DNA of 64,000 nt, taken from contig JAUCBN010000005.1 of NCBI GenBank assembly GCA_035048815.1, positions 14,968,517 through 15,032,516 of the forward strand. Reading direction: 5' to 3'. The position numbers and the translations under genes are program-made. The stretch comes from Abelmoschus esculentus. Its lineage: Eukaryota > Streptophyta > Magnoliopsida > Malvales > Malvaceae. Below, piece by piece: positions 38,276-49,105 of this stretch; positions within the stretch are counted from its first letter, which is position 1; the number at the start of each line of letters is the position of its first letter. Under the pieces are notes generated by a model, which ran no database searches, was not told where the DNA came from, and saw nothing but the letters and a program-made list of their open reading frames with translations.

Positions 38276-39903
38276 TTGCTTGTCCTCAAGCAATGCAAAC
38301 CATCAATTTGTCAAACTCTATTCTTCTTTGGTCTTATACTTCCATCTATTCTCCCCACCATAACTATGTCTATTATTTAGACTTAACCTTTTGGTTACCT
38401 AAGGGTGTACCTAGAAGACAAACTATAAGGTTAGTGTGTGTGTACGTTTTTGTGGACAAGTTTGATTAAGGGCCTTCTTAGATAAACTCTAAGTTCAAGA
38501 CAAATAGATTTGGATTTAGTGTACTCTTCTTAAAACAACAATTTCTTAAGCCAATTCCGGGCACCTCTAGCATGAAGAAGATTATTTCCTAAAGTTGGTG
38601 ATAGGAACCTCTAGTCACCTTTCCAAAGATCTAAATCTTTATCACCTAATTAGTTTATTAAAAGAATTCCTATAACCAAACAAGTCCCAAAAGTGTTTTA
38701 AAGTTCAACATATAGTAAGCTTCTAAGTTTTTCTCCTTAAGTATCCTATAATTAAGCCTTCAAAACAAAACCTAACTATGGTAAGGAGAAAGATTTCTAT
38801 TATCTTCAAGAATAAACTAAGACAATACTGATGATGGGTAGTGTAAGTGTATGGGCAACAATTTCAAGTGAAATGATGGATATAAAACAAAAAATTTTAT
38901 CACTAAAAACTTCATTTTCATGGTAGGGCCGCGGCAGTAGATTGCCTCGGCAGTGGCTCTACACCCCCAAACACAAACCAAGCATTGTCCTCGATGGTTA
39001 ATTTAGGGGTAGCCAGTAGGTAACAAATTATAAGCAGTAAAAAAAATTTATATGAGCAATAAATAAAAGAAAGAAGAGAAATTATAATGATTTAGAAGAG
39101 CTTTCTTCCACAATTTGTTTTCTCGATCTTGCTACTGATTGTTGTGCCCTTGGTGATGGCGATGGCTTTGCTCGTCTTGGTGGCTAAACTCTCATTGGTG
39201 TTGCTCGTTGCGTGGGAGCATTAACCTCTTCTCCTCCTTCATCTTCAGTGTTCATTATTTATGTTCCTCCTTCATTTTCTAGATTTGCCCCGACATTCTG
39301 AATGTTTGGCTTGGCAGTGTCTGAGCTCTGATTGACATAGGCATCTATCTCAGCAGATAGACTACTCATTGGGATTGGGGATCTTGGGGGAGTGTTGAAG
39401 ATTGCCCTTCGCATGGAAAGTCTTCTATTGGCACATGATGCCGCGACAGGATCTGCTGCCCTAGATGGGCCAGCTGTGTGGAACTGTTGTTGTGATCTAG
39501 AGGAGAAGAATGGCCTCGGCCCTAGGGCTGGAGTAGTTTATGTGTAGGGCGCTGCTGTGACGAATATGTTTGCAGGAAATTCTGGAAATTACTCCCCTTG
39601 ACTGGGGAAGTTCTGAATCATCCTTTGGGCAAGAGTGCTTTTGAACTCTCTCTAATATTCCATGTATCTCTGCTGGCGAAGGTCAATAGCTGCCATCCTC
39701 TAAAGAATCTCTTGGTAGGAGTCTGCTACGGTAGTGGCTAGGGCAGTGCCAGGCATCTCTGCCGTGTACTGGCTCCACAGCAGTGTCGACAGTGAACTAC
39801 TGAGGGGTTGCCTGGACAGGCTTTGCTTGTGTGATCTGCATAACTCTGTGGCAGAATTCTTTTGTCCATCCTTGCCTGTTTGATGTGTATTCATCCGTAT
39901 CTT
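38276..39903 (-). other. Degenerate tail after ORF2
   Basis: Between the second ORF and the polypurine tract no long frame survives on the minus strand. Glutamine- and serine-rich pieces with stops follow ORF2 down to about 39,150, as in the variable C-terminal part of such proteins. AT-rich, non-coding sequence then leads to the 3' LTR. CTGCCTCGGCAG-like motifs occur near 38,930-38,960. No other feature is recognised. Confidence 0.45.
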
Positions 39904-41527
39904 CTATTGTACTCCTGCAGCAATGCACAAACTAGAGATTAAACAAAGGAAATATAAAGGTCCATGTTCTTTTTTACCGCACTCGTGTATTTCACGTAAA
40001 ATAATCTCTCCAACATTTATGCTCCTCTTGTTGATGATGTATTGGATAAGCACCAATCTCTTGCGGTCCACTGTGCTGTTGTGGGAGGTGGGGATGAGAC
40101 GTCTCTTGACAAAGATACACCATAGCTTAGCCTCGGGCTTTAGACTTTGCCATGTTACAGAACCTTTATGGGCACCGGTTTTCCAAGGGGTATTGTTGTA
40201 ACAAAGGTCATCTTTGATCAACTCGTAGTCCTGAGTGGTGACATCCTCCACGAATTCGGCATGAACATCACGGATGGGTATGAGGCCATAGAAATTGTTG
40301 ATTACTTCGGCATCAAGGCAGACAAGCTTGCCTCGGTAGTGGACGTAGAGATTGTCCTTGCTCGGTGATATAAAATATACAGCGGGATAGATGGTGGTGG
40401 TGGTGGTATGATGTTGGATAGATTTGTCCTTGGCACCCTTCTAATCGCAATTGAATAGGCAAACTCCTGCAAACGAAACGAATCTCTCCGGTGAATTGAT
40501 GATATGTCGTTGTCCTAGGCACCCTCATATCCGTAATTAGATAGGCAAATACCATAATCGGCTTTAACTCACCCTCCTAAACACGATTGCTTAGGCAAGT
40601 GAGAGTGTATTTCCCTCATAAAAACTTGAAGTACTTATGTTGAAGAAGACTTCTGATAAGAAAAATAGCAAGGTGACAACCTTGCAAATAAAATGGCCCA
40701 AGGCCAAAAGTTTTTATAACTAAAAAATTCATATTCTTCATGTCTTTTTACAAGAGAAGAGTCTACCCCTTTTATAGTCTAAAGGAGACCTTAGAATTGC
40801 CTAATAGATAGCTGATCAATCCCTAAATATTAGCATATGGATAGCTTAATAGAATAAATCCCCTAAAATCAGCTTATGGATAGCTAATTAAAAGGAATCT
40901 TAGGGAATCAAATAAAATATTAATAAAAATGCTCAAAGCTTTATAATCCAGCTTTGAATTAATTTATTTTAATGTCTAATTCATCCAAAAATTTTATATA
41001 GTAGCTTTTGGGCTTAATTTTACAAAATCCTATAATAATCCCGTATCCAGTTTTCTGCACGCGCAATCTTCAGTTAAACAAACATATCTTGACCTCCCGA
41101 TATCCAATTGATGCGTTTTAAGATGAGTTGAAAAGGTAACTGAATGACGGTCAATTTGTAAGAAGACAACTCTGCCCAGAAATGCACGAAACCCATCCAA
41201 AAAGACAACGCAAGTTGCTGACTTTACAGACTTTACCAACAAATTCAGATTTTTGCTCAAGGTGCATTACTTTATCCCTCTCATACATGTATCACTCGGT
41301 CCATGTGCATAAAATTCTCACACTATGGTGGCATTTGCCTGGGGAGGTTGTAGGCAAAAAATCTCTCGTTCTTGATATTTAATCTTGTTGAACAAGTAAT
41401 GTTCGATGCCGAAGTTTTCTTCCAAACTGTGTTGGAACCCTTGCTCCTCCCACAATTACCGAATGACGAAAGATCTATTAAATCGGTCTGCAATAGTGGC
41501 GGGGGCAAATCGATTGTATGCTGCCAT
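39904..41527 (-). pseudogene. ORF2 of Athila-like element, plant transposon-protein domain
   Basis: The start codon at 41,527 lies in a good plant context (CCATGGCAGC on the minus strand), about 155 bases after a TATA box. The N-terminal part runs to about 41,300 with one stop at codon 24 and another before EFYAHG. A solo LTR splits the gene; the reading frame on its far side is the continuing one. The part after the LTR reads LVCLDAEVINNFYGL and then KLWCIFVKRRLIPTSHNS and RSINVGEIILREI. These resemble the putative plant transposon protein domain often found in the second ORF of Athila-type elements. The last stop is at 39,904. Function is unknown; the family name is from memory of the motif pattern. 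Confidence 0.6.
40366..41294 (-). mobile_element. Solo LTR nested in ORF2, with CTCGG duplication
   Basis: 929-bp solo LTR. Sense (minus) starts TGATACATGTATGAGAGG and ends TATTTTATATCA. CTCGG is found on both sides, at 40,361-40,365 and 41,295-41,299, a perfect 5-bp target duplication. The block at about 41,040-41,160 (GATATCGGGAGGTCAAGAT, minus strand) is a distant relative of the conserved block in LTR-A, -B and -C. ORF2 on the two sides is in the same frame when the insert and one CTCGG are discounted, so insertion followed establishment of the host element. Confidence 0.9.
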
Positions 41528-41682
41528 GGATGATGATTGGGAGTCTTTGAGACTTTCTTGAATAAATTCTAAAAATTTCAAGAATGCTTGTGAGTAGGCA
41601 GAGAGTATTGTGAGAGCAAGATTTAGTAGAATTCTAAGAAATCAAGAATGCAAGAGTGAATAGTTCAAGAGAAGGATGCTGC

Positions 41683-41690
41683 TTATATAG
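41683..41690 (-). promoter_or_regulatory. Internal TATA box before ORF2
   Basis: TATATAAG on the minus strand, within CCGAGGCCTATATAAGC, followed by a TTCTC-rich leader and the ORF2 start about 155 bases on. It resembles the LTR TATA region (GCCTATATAAGG near 37,790) but lies inside the element. This suggests a separate transcript for ORF2; no direct proof. Confidence 0.5.
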
Positions 41691-42059
41691 GCCTCGGCCT
41701 TGTAGCCGTTTAAACTACTAGCTGTTTTGTAGCCGTTTTGAATTTACAGCCCGTTAGCATTTACTATCGCGACGTAAGACTCGGCAGATAGCCGTTACAC
41801 TATTTCTGCCCGTTGGGATTGTTGCGGCTTCTAATACTGTTTACTGCCTCAGCAGAATTCCTACTGTGAACTATTTCTCCTTATTCTTGCTTTTATTGTC
41901 CTAAAAAAACTTAAAATAAAAACATCAATAATAAAAATTAAAAAATAAAAACATAAATCCTAAACTTAAAACTAATCCTCATATAATAAAATAGAAGGAA
42001 AAAGATTATGTTACTGATGGAGTGCATGTAAATGCATCTCTCAATTTACTTATCTCTTA
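41691..42059. other. Site of the missing pol region
   Basis: In a complete element, reverse transcriptase, RNase H and integrase (about 3 kb) would lie here. Only AT-rich, non-coding sequence (about 41,880-42,050) and a GCCGTT/TGCCTCAGCAG-containing stretch remain. No RT or integrase motif is present in any frame. Confidence 0.6.
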
Positions 42060-44564
42060 TTAGCCTAGATTTTTCTTCAAGTGTTGGCCTTTCCCTTCTG
42101 CTTTGTGTCCATCCTTATTTTTTGCCTCCACCTCGGGCTTAATTTTCTTGCCAAATAATCTACCGAGCGTGCTGCCGAGGTAGGATATCTTGGTGTCCGC
42201 GTCTGTTGTGTGGAGGACTTTGCACTCTTCTGGATCATCAAATTTTTTCAATTTGTGGAATGCTTTGAGTTTGACTTGTTGGTCTTTGACCCTCATTGTC
42301 AACTCTCTATTTCCCACATCAATTAAGGTTTATCCAGTAGCAAGGATAGGCCTTCCCAGGATGATCGGTGTATTATCATCTGCTTCACAGTCAAGGACAA
42401 GAAAGTCGACAGGAAAAATAAATTTGTCTACCCTTACCAATATGTCCTCTATTTTTCCTTCAGGATGCACAGAGGATCTATCCGCAAGTTGGAGCAACAT
42501 TGTCGTAGGCTTTGTCCTTCCTATTCCAAGCTTTTGAAAGACTGATTTGGGCATGAGATTGATGCTTGCTCCTAGGTCACATAATGCCATTCCTTCATAA
42601 CTGTTACCAATCACACAAGGTATTGTAAAGCATCCAGGATCCTTCAGTTTGGGTGGTATGCGATTGTGCAGCATTGTCATGCATCCTTCAGTTGCTGCCA
42701 CTGTTTCAAACTCACCTAGCTTCATTCTTTTAGACACAATTTCTTTCAAGAATTTAGCATAGTTGGGCACTTGTTCAATTGCCTCAACAAATGACAAGTT
42801 GATGTGGACTTGCTTTAAATTATCCATGAACTTTTTGAACTGGTGGTCCTGTTTTTGTTTTTTCAACCTTTGTGGGAAAGGTGGTGGTGGTCTCATCTCT
42901 TCTAGGGTTTCTTTGGTTTGGAATTTAATACCTGGAACCACTGTGTTTCTTACTGTTTCGGCAATTAGTTCATGTGTTGTCGAGCTCTCTGCTGGGGAAG
43001 TGTTCTCATGTCTAATTGCTCCTTGTCTAATTCCTCATGTGTTGTTGGTGGAACTTTGATTGATGGCTTGCCCATTGTCTCTTTAAGCTGTAGGCCACTT
43101 CTTGCGGTGATTGCTTTACATTGTTCATGGCCTATTCCTTTAGCAACTTCAGTATTGCTAGGTAGTTCTCCTTGTGGTCTAGTATTCTGTTTTTGAGCAA
43201 ATTGACCAACTTGAGTTTCTAGTGATTTAATAGCAGCTTTCTGATTTTGCAGCTTCCTGATTTTGCAGCCTCATCTCAATTCTATTCACGAAGTCATTAG
43301 TTCTCTTCATGAAACTACTGTTCTCTTTCATATATGATTTTGTTTTCATTATGAAGGCCTTGAGAGTATTTTCTAATGAGTTTATAGGTTGTTGTTGATG
43401 CATTTGCTGCTGCGACAGTGGCTGCTGAACATGTTGCTGCAGCAGTGTATTTTGATAACCTAAGGCTTGGTTAGTGGGGTTCAAGGCATTATTAGGATTG
43501 CTCCATGAAAAATTTGGATGCTTTTTCCATGCTGGATTGTATGTATTTGACATTATATTGTTGTTCCGGTTGTAATTTCTCACATAGAAACCATATTCCT
43601 CATCATGCATATACTCAGAAGAATTGATCACTTTTACCTCGTGAGTATTTTGCTGTACTTGCATGTTCTGAACCATCTTGGTTAAAGATGCCAATTGTGT
43701 TGCCACTAAATTGGTAGTTTCTAGTTCATTCATTGTGGCTTGGCGTCTTAATCCTCCTCGCCTAGAAGTAGGAAATTGAAAATCGTTCCTTGAGAGTTTG
43801 TTCAGAATCTCAATAGCTTCTTCCGGAGCTTTTTCAAGGAGTGTTTCATTTGCCGAGGCATCTAACATCATCTTTATCGCGGCATTGGTAGCACTGTAGA
43901 ACATGGTTACTTGTGTCCATAGTGGAAATCTATATAATGGACATTTGTTTAGTAAACTCTCTGTAGCGTTCCCAAACCTCGTACATAGGTTCGTCATCAA
44001 CTTGTCGAAAAGAAGTAATTTCATTACGGATTCGATCATATAAGTTTGTATGGTTAAATCGCGTAATGAATTTTCGGCAGAGTTCACTCGAAAATCCAAT
44101 AGATCATGTCGAAAAGAAGTCTTGGCCCTATCCCTCAATGAATAGGGCAAAAATTTTAATCTCAAAATGTCTTCATAGACTCCTTGAATTTTGAATGAGT
44201 TGCAGACTTCCATGAAGGACTTGAGATGTTGCCTAGCATGTTCAGTTGCAAACCCACTAAATTGTCCAATAGTATTAAACATATTGAACATCACTGGTTT
44301 GAGTTCAAAGTGGGTTTCTCCTATCTTTAGTGTAACAACTCCATGGTTCAATCCATTCAGATCTTCCACCAGAAAATCTCTAACAGTTAACTGCCGCGGT
44401 AGTGGTTGCTGTGGAAGGCCTTCATTGCCAGCAGGTAGGTTCTGGTTTCCTTGATTTACTGTCATGGGTCCTTGGATCTGTCTTCTCAACTCTTGGTAGG
44501 TTCTCTCGATTTCTGGATCGATCTCGTACAGTGGATTGCTAGGGTTGGCCTTGGTCATACACAA
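42060..44564 (-). pseudogene. Athila-like gag-protease, broken
   Basis: The gag frame starts at 44,564 (MCMTKANPSNPLYEID...) and runs 445 codons. Residues about 107-150 (ARQHLKSFMEVCNSFKIQ and FLPYSLRDRAK) are the conserved core of plant retrotransposon gag. A 16-bp duplication at 43,238-43,269 shifts the frame. In the shifted frame SLETQVGQFAQKQNTRPQG and AITARSGLQL continue the Athila pattern. The protease part (42,941-42,330) has the catalytic motif DLGAS at residue 122 and IILGRP near the end; a stop follows at 42,329. A last piece, 42,317-42,060, continues the protease C-terminus. Gag would form the particle and the protease would cut the polyprotein; this copy can make neither whole. 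Confidence 0.85.
43238..43269. repeat. 16-bp tandem duplication in gag
   Basis: TTTCTGATTTTGCAGC is followed at once by TTCCTGATTTTGCAGC, one mismatch in 16. Because 16 is not a multiple of three it shifts the gag frame and produces the early stop. Confidence 0.8.
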
Positions 44565-44650
44565 AAAACAAACCTAGTAAAAAAATAATAATAAAATTAA
44601 AATAACTAAAATAAAAGCAAGAAACAAAAAAAATAAAATTTAGTTGTCAA

Positions 44651-44668
44651 TCCCCGACAATGGCGCCA
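44651..44668 (-). other. Primer-binding site, tRNA-Asp type
   Basis: Minus strand TGGCGCCATTGTCGGGGA, six bases from the LTR end at 44,675. It differs from the usual plant tRNA-Asp site TGGCGCCGTTGCCGGGG at two positions. Its place between LTR stub and gag fixes the direction of the element. Confidence 0.8.
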
Positions 44669-44674
44669 AAAACT

Positions 44675-44715
44675 TGATGTGTGTCAAATATGCGCAATTA
44701 GTGCAAGTGAACACG
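44675..44715 (-). mobile_element. 5' LTR stub of the Athila-like element
   Basis: Only about 41 bases of the LTR end remain (TGATGTGTGTCAAATATGCG on the plus strand), matching the 3' LTR at 36,944. After ACACG the sequence changes to CCAAAACAA of a second gypsy element. A short shared CGCCAA/CGTCGCAA context may have served the junction. Confidence 0.75.
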
Positions 44716-45046
44716 CCAAAACAAATGCAAAGTGATCAGATTTTGATGAAACAAAGTGTGGAGGCTTGGAAACAAGAGAAGATCCAAACCAAACTTAAAG
44801 AAGGAAGACCTAAGGAAGAAAAGGCATCTGGCAACATCAAGTTGATTAGGGAATGTCTTTTGACGCATCACGTGATCACTTCTAAATTTTCTAACCCAAA
44901 AGAAGCCAAAAAGTTCTCATCTTGTTTTCAGAAACTCAAGGAGTTAGAAGGCCATGCACGGAAAAACCATGTCAATCACATTGCTAAGGGAGATTCCAGC
45001 ACCAAGGGGTTTGATTTGAGGATAAATCGCCCAAAAGAAGGATGGA
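44716..45046 (+). pseudogene. Gypsy polyprotein tail, RT/IN-deleted type
   Basis: Encodes a fragment starting just after the protease (PKQMQSDQILMKQ) and ending in FDLRINRPKEG, followed by a degenerate polypurine tract (AAAAGAAGGATGGA) and the LTR-B start. The same fusion of post-protease linker to 3' end lies at 57,990-58,333. The stretch is lysine- and glutamate-rich. Reverse transcriptase and integrase are absent between the two parts in both copies. The upstream part of this element has been lost at the junction with the Athila-like LTR. Confidence 0.65.
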
Positions 45047-46804
45047 TGGTATGTGCACGACCAACCTTAAATTCTGCCATACCCTAAGTCACACAAGTCC
45101 ACTCAGGGAGTTCTACTTAATCCTCTTTATTTATTCAATTCATGTGCTAAACTCGCTTGCTATCTTATATTATATACCTATAATGTTTATTTCCTTATAT
45201 TACTATTAATAACTTAGTAATTGATATTGAACGACATCTTTATCTGGCTTATATTATACATTTTTAATATTCAACACATGTTTAGGAACATCATACTTAT
45301 TAGTTTAAGTTGTTTCTTTGCAGGTTATGTTAAACACTCTTTAAGGGACTATTGGCCAGCTCCATTTTAGCTCGAATGCACCATTTGAGCTCAAAACAAA
45401 GAATCGTTGTTTGAGAAACTTACCAGCTTCCGATCAGCACTAAAATGTACAAAACACTCCTAGGCAGCGCAATGAAGTGAATGCTAGCTTCATTCCAGTT
45501 CACGAATCTAGAATGAGCTCAAAACAACAAATGGTGAATTTTAATTAATATGGAATTCGGATAAGCTCCTACTCACTCTTATGGATTGAGTAGAGTATTA
45601 TGGCCCTTATCATAAGTTCACTAAGATAGGGGGTTAGCCGTTCAGCTCAAATCTTCACTCAGAGATGGAGAACTTTCAGCTAGCTAGCTCAGCTCAACCC
45701 AGCTCAACCTTAGTTCATCCAACTCATCTTAGCTCACCCTACAACCTACAGCTCAACCATGGAAGAACATGTTCCCTCCCCAAGAGACACAACCGACCAA
45801 CATGGAAGGAAACATGTTTTTGGCGCCAAAACAAAGAGATAACACTCTTCATTGGACAGATTCATGATGGTCCACTTGTGTGCCGATTTGGAGATGGATA
45901 TGAGTAGAATTGGACTTTGGTGTCTTCATGAAAGTTGTTCCTCAGTCTCTATCTTTCCAGTGCATGTTGAATCTCATCAATCCGATGTCGGGAACTCGAG
46001 ATATGTCCAATTTATTGAAGACTGTGCAGGCTAGAATTTTAAATCGAAAAGTTACAAGAATTATTGGGAGGAGACACCATTCAACCGAACGGTTAAAGTG
46101 GGAGACGCCACCAATTGAACAGACACCAAGGCCACTATTCGGCCACCCTTTCAAAGGGAAATGTCCCTTGTCCACACCCTTTCATTTCCTATAAATATGT
46201 AGCCATTTTGGCATTTCAGACAACAACTTTGAATCAGATTATTTAGTTTCTGAGTTAATCTCTCATTCTTTTTCTTTTTAGAACTTTACCGACATATCAA
46301 ATCATGTCTTTGAATTGTGGCGTCACCCTCCATCCTTCATACTTTAGGTTTCTGGAATTACATTTCCAAGAGGTCTAAGTACATCTACCACCCTCAGAGT
46401 TGCAACTAGATTGGGTTTATGTTCCTATAACATAAGTTCAACCTTTACCCCGTTGAATACTATCATTCCATCATTACATAATCACCATCCACATTCCATT
46501 TTCGTCCACCATTCTTCACCAGCCCTTAACATATCCTTTTATATCATTTACTTCACTTAAACACCTCCATTTTCTTCCTTAATCGACCATCAACATCCCC
46601 CACGCATTCCCTTCATCAAGACAACTTCCTTTTCATCTAAACAATACCCCACACCATAACCTCTTCTTAAATCATCCTTATCTTATTTTCAGCATCCTTT
46701 AACATTCTTTTGTTCATGAAAAAATACAAGGCTTTCTTGCATTCTAAGGTTCGGGCAATCAAAGCTTATCTCTACAAGCATCTTTGGAGAGTTGGAGCAT
46801 ATCA
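45047..46804 (+). mobile_element. LTR-B, full-length 3' LTR
   Basis: 1,758 bp, TGGTATGTGC (from TGATATGTGC) to GAGCATATCA. It directly follows a polypurine tract, so it is a 3' LTR. Contents in order: AT-rich start, AGCTC-rich part (45,355-45,760), conserved block (45,945-46,035), TATA box at 46,190-46,197, pyrimidine-rich R/U5-like part. Two other copies are at 10,277 (inverted, truncated) and 58,334 (with a 1-kb internal loss). It is followed at once by LTR-E in inverse orientation. Confidence 0.8.
46190..46197 (+). promoter_or_regulatory. LTR-B TATA box
   Basis: TATAAATA between the conserved block and the pyrimidine-rich 3' part, matching the position in LTR-A. Missing from the deleted copy at 58.3-59.0 kb and mutated in the copy at 10.3 kb. 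Confidence 0.6.
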
Positions 46805-48047
46805 GTGGCCAAGGGACATTTCCCTTTGAAAAGTTGGCCGAATAGTGGCCTTGGTGTCTGTTCAATTGGTGGTGTCTCCCTCCTTAACCGTTCGGTTGAA
46901 TGGTGTCTCCTTCCAAGAGTTGTTGGAACTTTTTGTTAAAATTTTATGTTGCATAGTCTTTAGTAATTTTGTCATATCTTGAGCTTCCGATATCGGATTG
47001 ATGCGATTCAACATGCATTGGAAAGATAAGAGATAGGGGAACAACTTTAATGCAGACAACGAAACCTAGTTCTTCTTGTATCCTGCTCGAAAATGGAAAA
47101 CAAGTGGACCATCATGAATCTATCCAATGAAAAGTGCTATCTCTTTGTTTTGGCGCCCACTTGCTTTCTCTCCAATATCATGGTGCAAAATGTGGATAAT
47201 GGACGGACATGATACTTGGTGAAGGGTTGGCGACCTTCGGGTGTTAAGCCGGGAGTGGTAGCTAGAGTTGAGATGAGCTAATCGAGCTGAGAGTGAGCGA
47301 AGCTATCTAATTGAAACACTTTAGCTAAAGTTTGAAGGTAAAATAAGCTAATTCGAGATTCCTTTAGCAAAGTGAGTTGGTCCATTAGCTTCCTTATACT
47401 CTCTTCTAGTGTGAGAAGTGTTCTTGAGCTTATATGAATCTCTTAATGCCTCGTTTTGAAATTTGCTTCATTTGAGCTCATATGGGATTTGTGAGCTGAC
47501 ATGGAGAAAGTCTTGAGTCCTTTAAGTACTGTAGGAGTGTTCCATGCATTCCTAAGCTATTCTAAAGTTGAATCCTTGTGTTTGTAGCATTGCCTTCCAT
47601 TTAGCTTCTTCTAAGCTAACTTTAGCTGCTTGAGCTAGGCCTTTAAGTTCGTGAGCTCCTGTACATAGTTCCTTTAAGTTCAGACCTAAAATAATCATTC
47701 CTTAAGCTCCTATGCAATTCTAAGCGTTTGAGCCGTTCTTGACTTGTTCCAAGCTGCCATAAGTCTTCCCAAGCCACATTGAGCTACCCTTAATGTCTTT
47801 AAGCTTCCTCGGACTATTATCTTTACTTAAAATAGCTGAAACAATAAGCAAACAATGTATAAGCTGAAACAAACTGAAATAAACCAAAATGAGCTAGAAA
47901 ACAATATAGTTTAGTTAATATTAAGAATAAGATGACTTAGAATAAATATAAAGATGTGGTTATGCAATCACAAAACATTACTTAAATAGCAAAAGTATGC
48001 TTGTCAATGCATAAATTAGATAATAGGCGCTGATTAGGATCGTATCA
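46805..48047 (-). mobile_element. LTR-E fragment, inverse to LTR-B
   Basis: Sense (minus) starts TGATACGATCC at 48,047. The first few hundred bases on the plus strand, GTGGCCAAGGGACATTTCCC onward, mirror part of LTR-B at about 46,020-46,175; the conserved block is at 46,940-47,045. The rest resembles LTR-A (GGTGACCTTCGGGTGTT-like, AGCTC-rich) but has its own 450-base sense 5' part with many AAGCT motifs. It is truncated at 46,805 against LTR-B. The array starts at 48,048 with GAAAGGGATC. Confidence 0.65.
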
Positions 48048-49105
48048 GAAAGGGATCATTAATTATGACATGCAATCGAAGAGAGGGGTCATTCATCGCG
48101 ACAAACGCTCAAAGAGAGGGACCGTTCACCATCACATGCACTCTAAGAGAGGGTTCATTCATCGCGACAAACGCTCAATGACAAGGGTCGTCCATCACGG
48201 CACACGCTCAAAGAGAGGGACCGTTTACCATGACATGCACTCGAAGAGAGGGGTCATTCATCGCGACATACGCTCAAAGAGAGGGGTAGTCCATCACGGT
48301 ATACGCTCTAAGAAATGGACCATTAATTATGACATGCACTAAAAAAGAGGGTCATTCATCGCGACATACGCTCAAAGAGAAGCATCGTCCACCATGATAT
48401 ACGCTCAAAGAGAGGGGTCAAGAGAGGGGTCATTCATTGCGACATACGCTCAAAGAGAGGGATCTTCTATTACGGCATACGCTCCAAGAGAGGGGTCTTC
48501 CAATACGGCATACGCTCAAAGAGAGACACCATTTACCATGACATGCACCGGAAGAGAGGGATCATTCATCGCGACATACGCTCAAAGACAGGGGTCGTCC
48601 ATCATGGTATACGCACTAAGAAAGCGACCATTAATTATGACATGCACTTGAACAGAGGGGTCATTCATTTCGACATACGCTCAAAGAGAGGGGTCATTGA
48701 TCGTGATATACGCTCAAAGAGAGGGGTCGTCTATCACGGCATACACACAAAGTGAGAGACCGTTCATTATGACATGCGCTTGAAGAGAGGGGTCATTTGA
48801 CCGCGACATACGCTCAAAGAGAGAGGTCTTCCATCATGGTATACGCTCTAAGAAAGGGACTGCTCATTATGACATACACTCGAAGAGAAGGCTCATTCAT
48901 CGCGACATACGCTTAAAGAGAATGGTCATCCATCATGGTGTACGCTCTAAGAAAGGGACTATTTGTTTTGACATGCACTCGAAGAGAGGGGTCATTCATT
49001 GCGATATACGCTCAAAGAGAGGAGTTGCCCATCACGGTATACGCTCCAAGAGAGAGATCGTTCACCAAGACATGCACTCAAAGATAGGGGTCATTCAAGG
49101 GACCG
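48048..49105 (+). repeat. 33-bp minisatellite array, segment R3
   Basis: About 32 monomers. From about 48,740 the sequence of variants (for example GACTATTTG, CACCAAGACATGCACTC and AAAGATAGGGGTC) is the inverse of 4.79-5.4 kb and parallel to 59.2-59.5 kb. It is interrupted by an LTR-C fragment. Confidence 0.93.

Larger units (their letters stand above)
36944..44715 (-). mobile_element. Athila-like Ty3/gypsy element, RT/IN lost
   Basis: Read on the minus strand: 5' LTR stub (44,715-44,675), primer-binding site (44,668-44,651), gag-protease (44,564-42,060), a deletion in place of reverse transcriptase, RNase H and integrase, a TATA box and a second ORF (41,527-39,904), a degenerate tail, a polypurine-like end and the 3' LTR (38,256-36,944). 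The left end abuts the array. The right end is cut within the 5' LTR at the sequence ACACGCC and joined to another gypsy element. The gag sequence, PBS and second ORF fit the Athila lineage. The copy cannot move by itself. Confidence 0.8.

Noticed and set aside
40313..40555. 80-codon minus-strand frame as a separate gene
   Set aside because: It crosses the boundary of the nested solo LTR and ORF2 in a frame other than that of ORF2.
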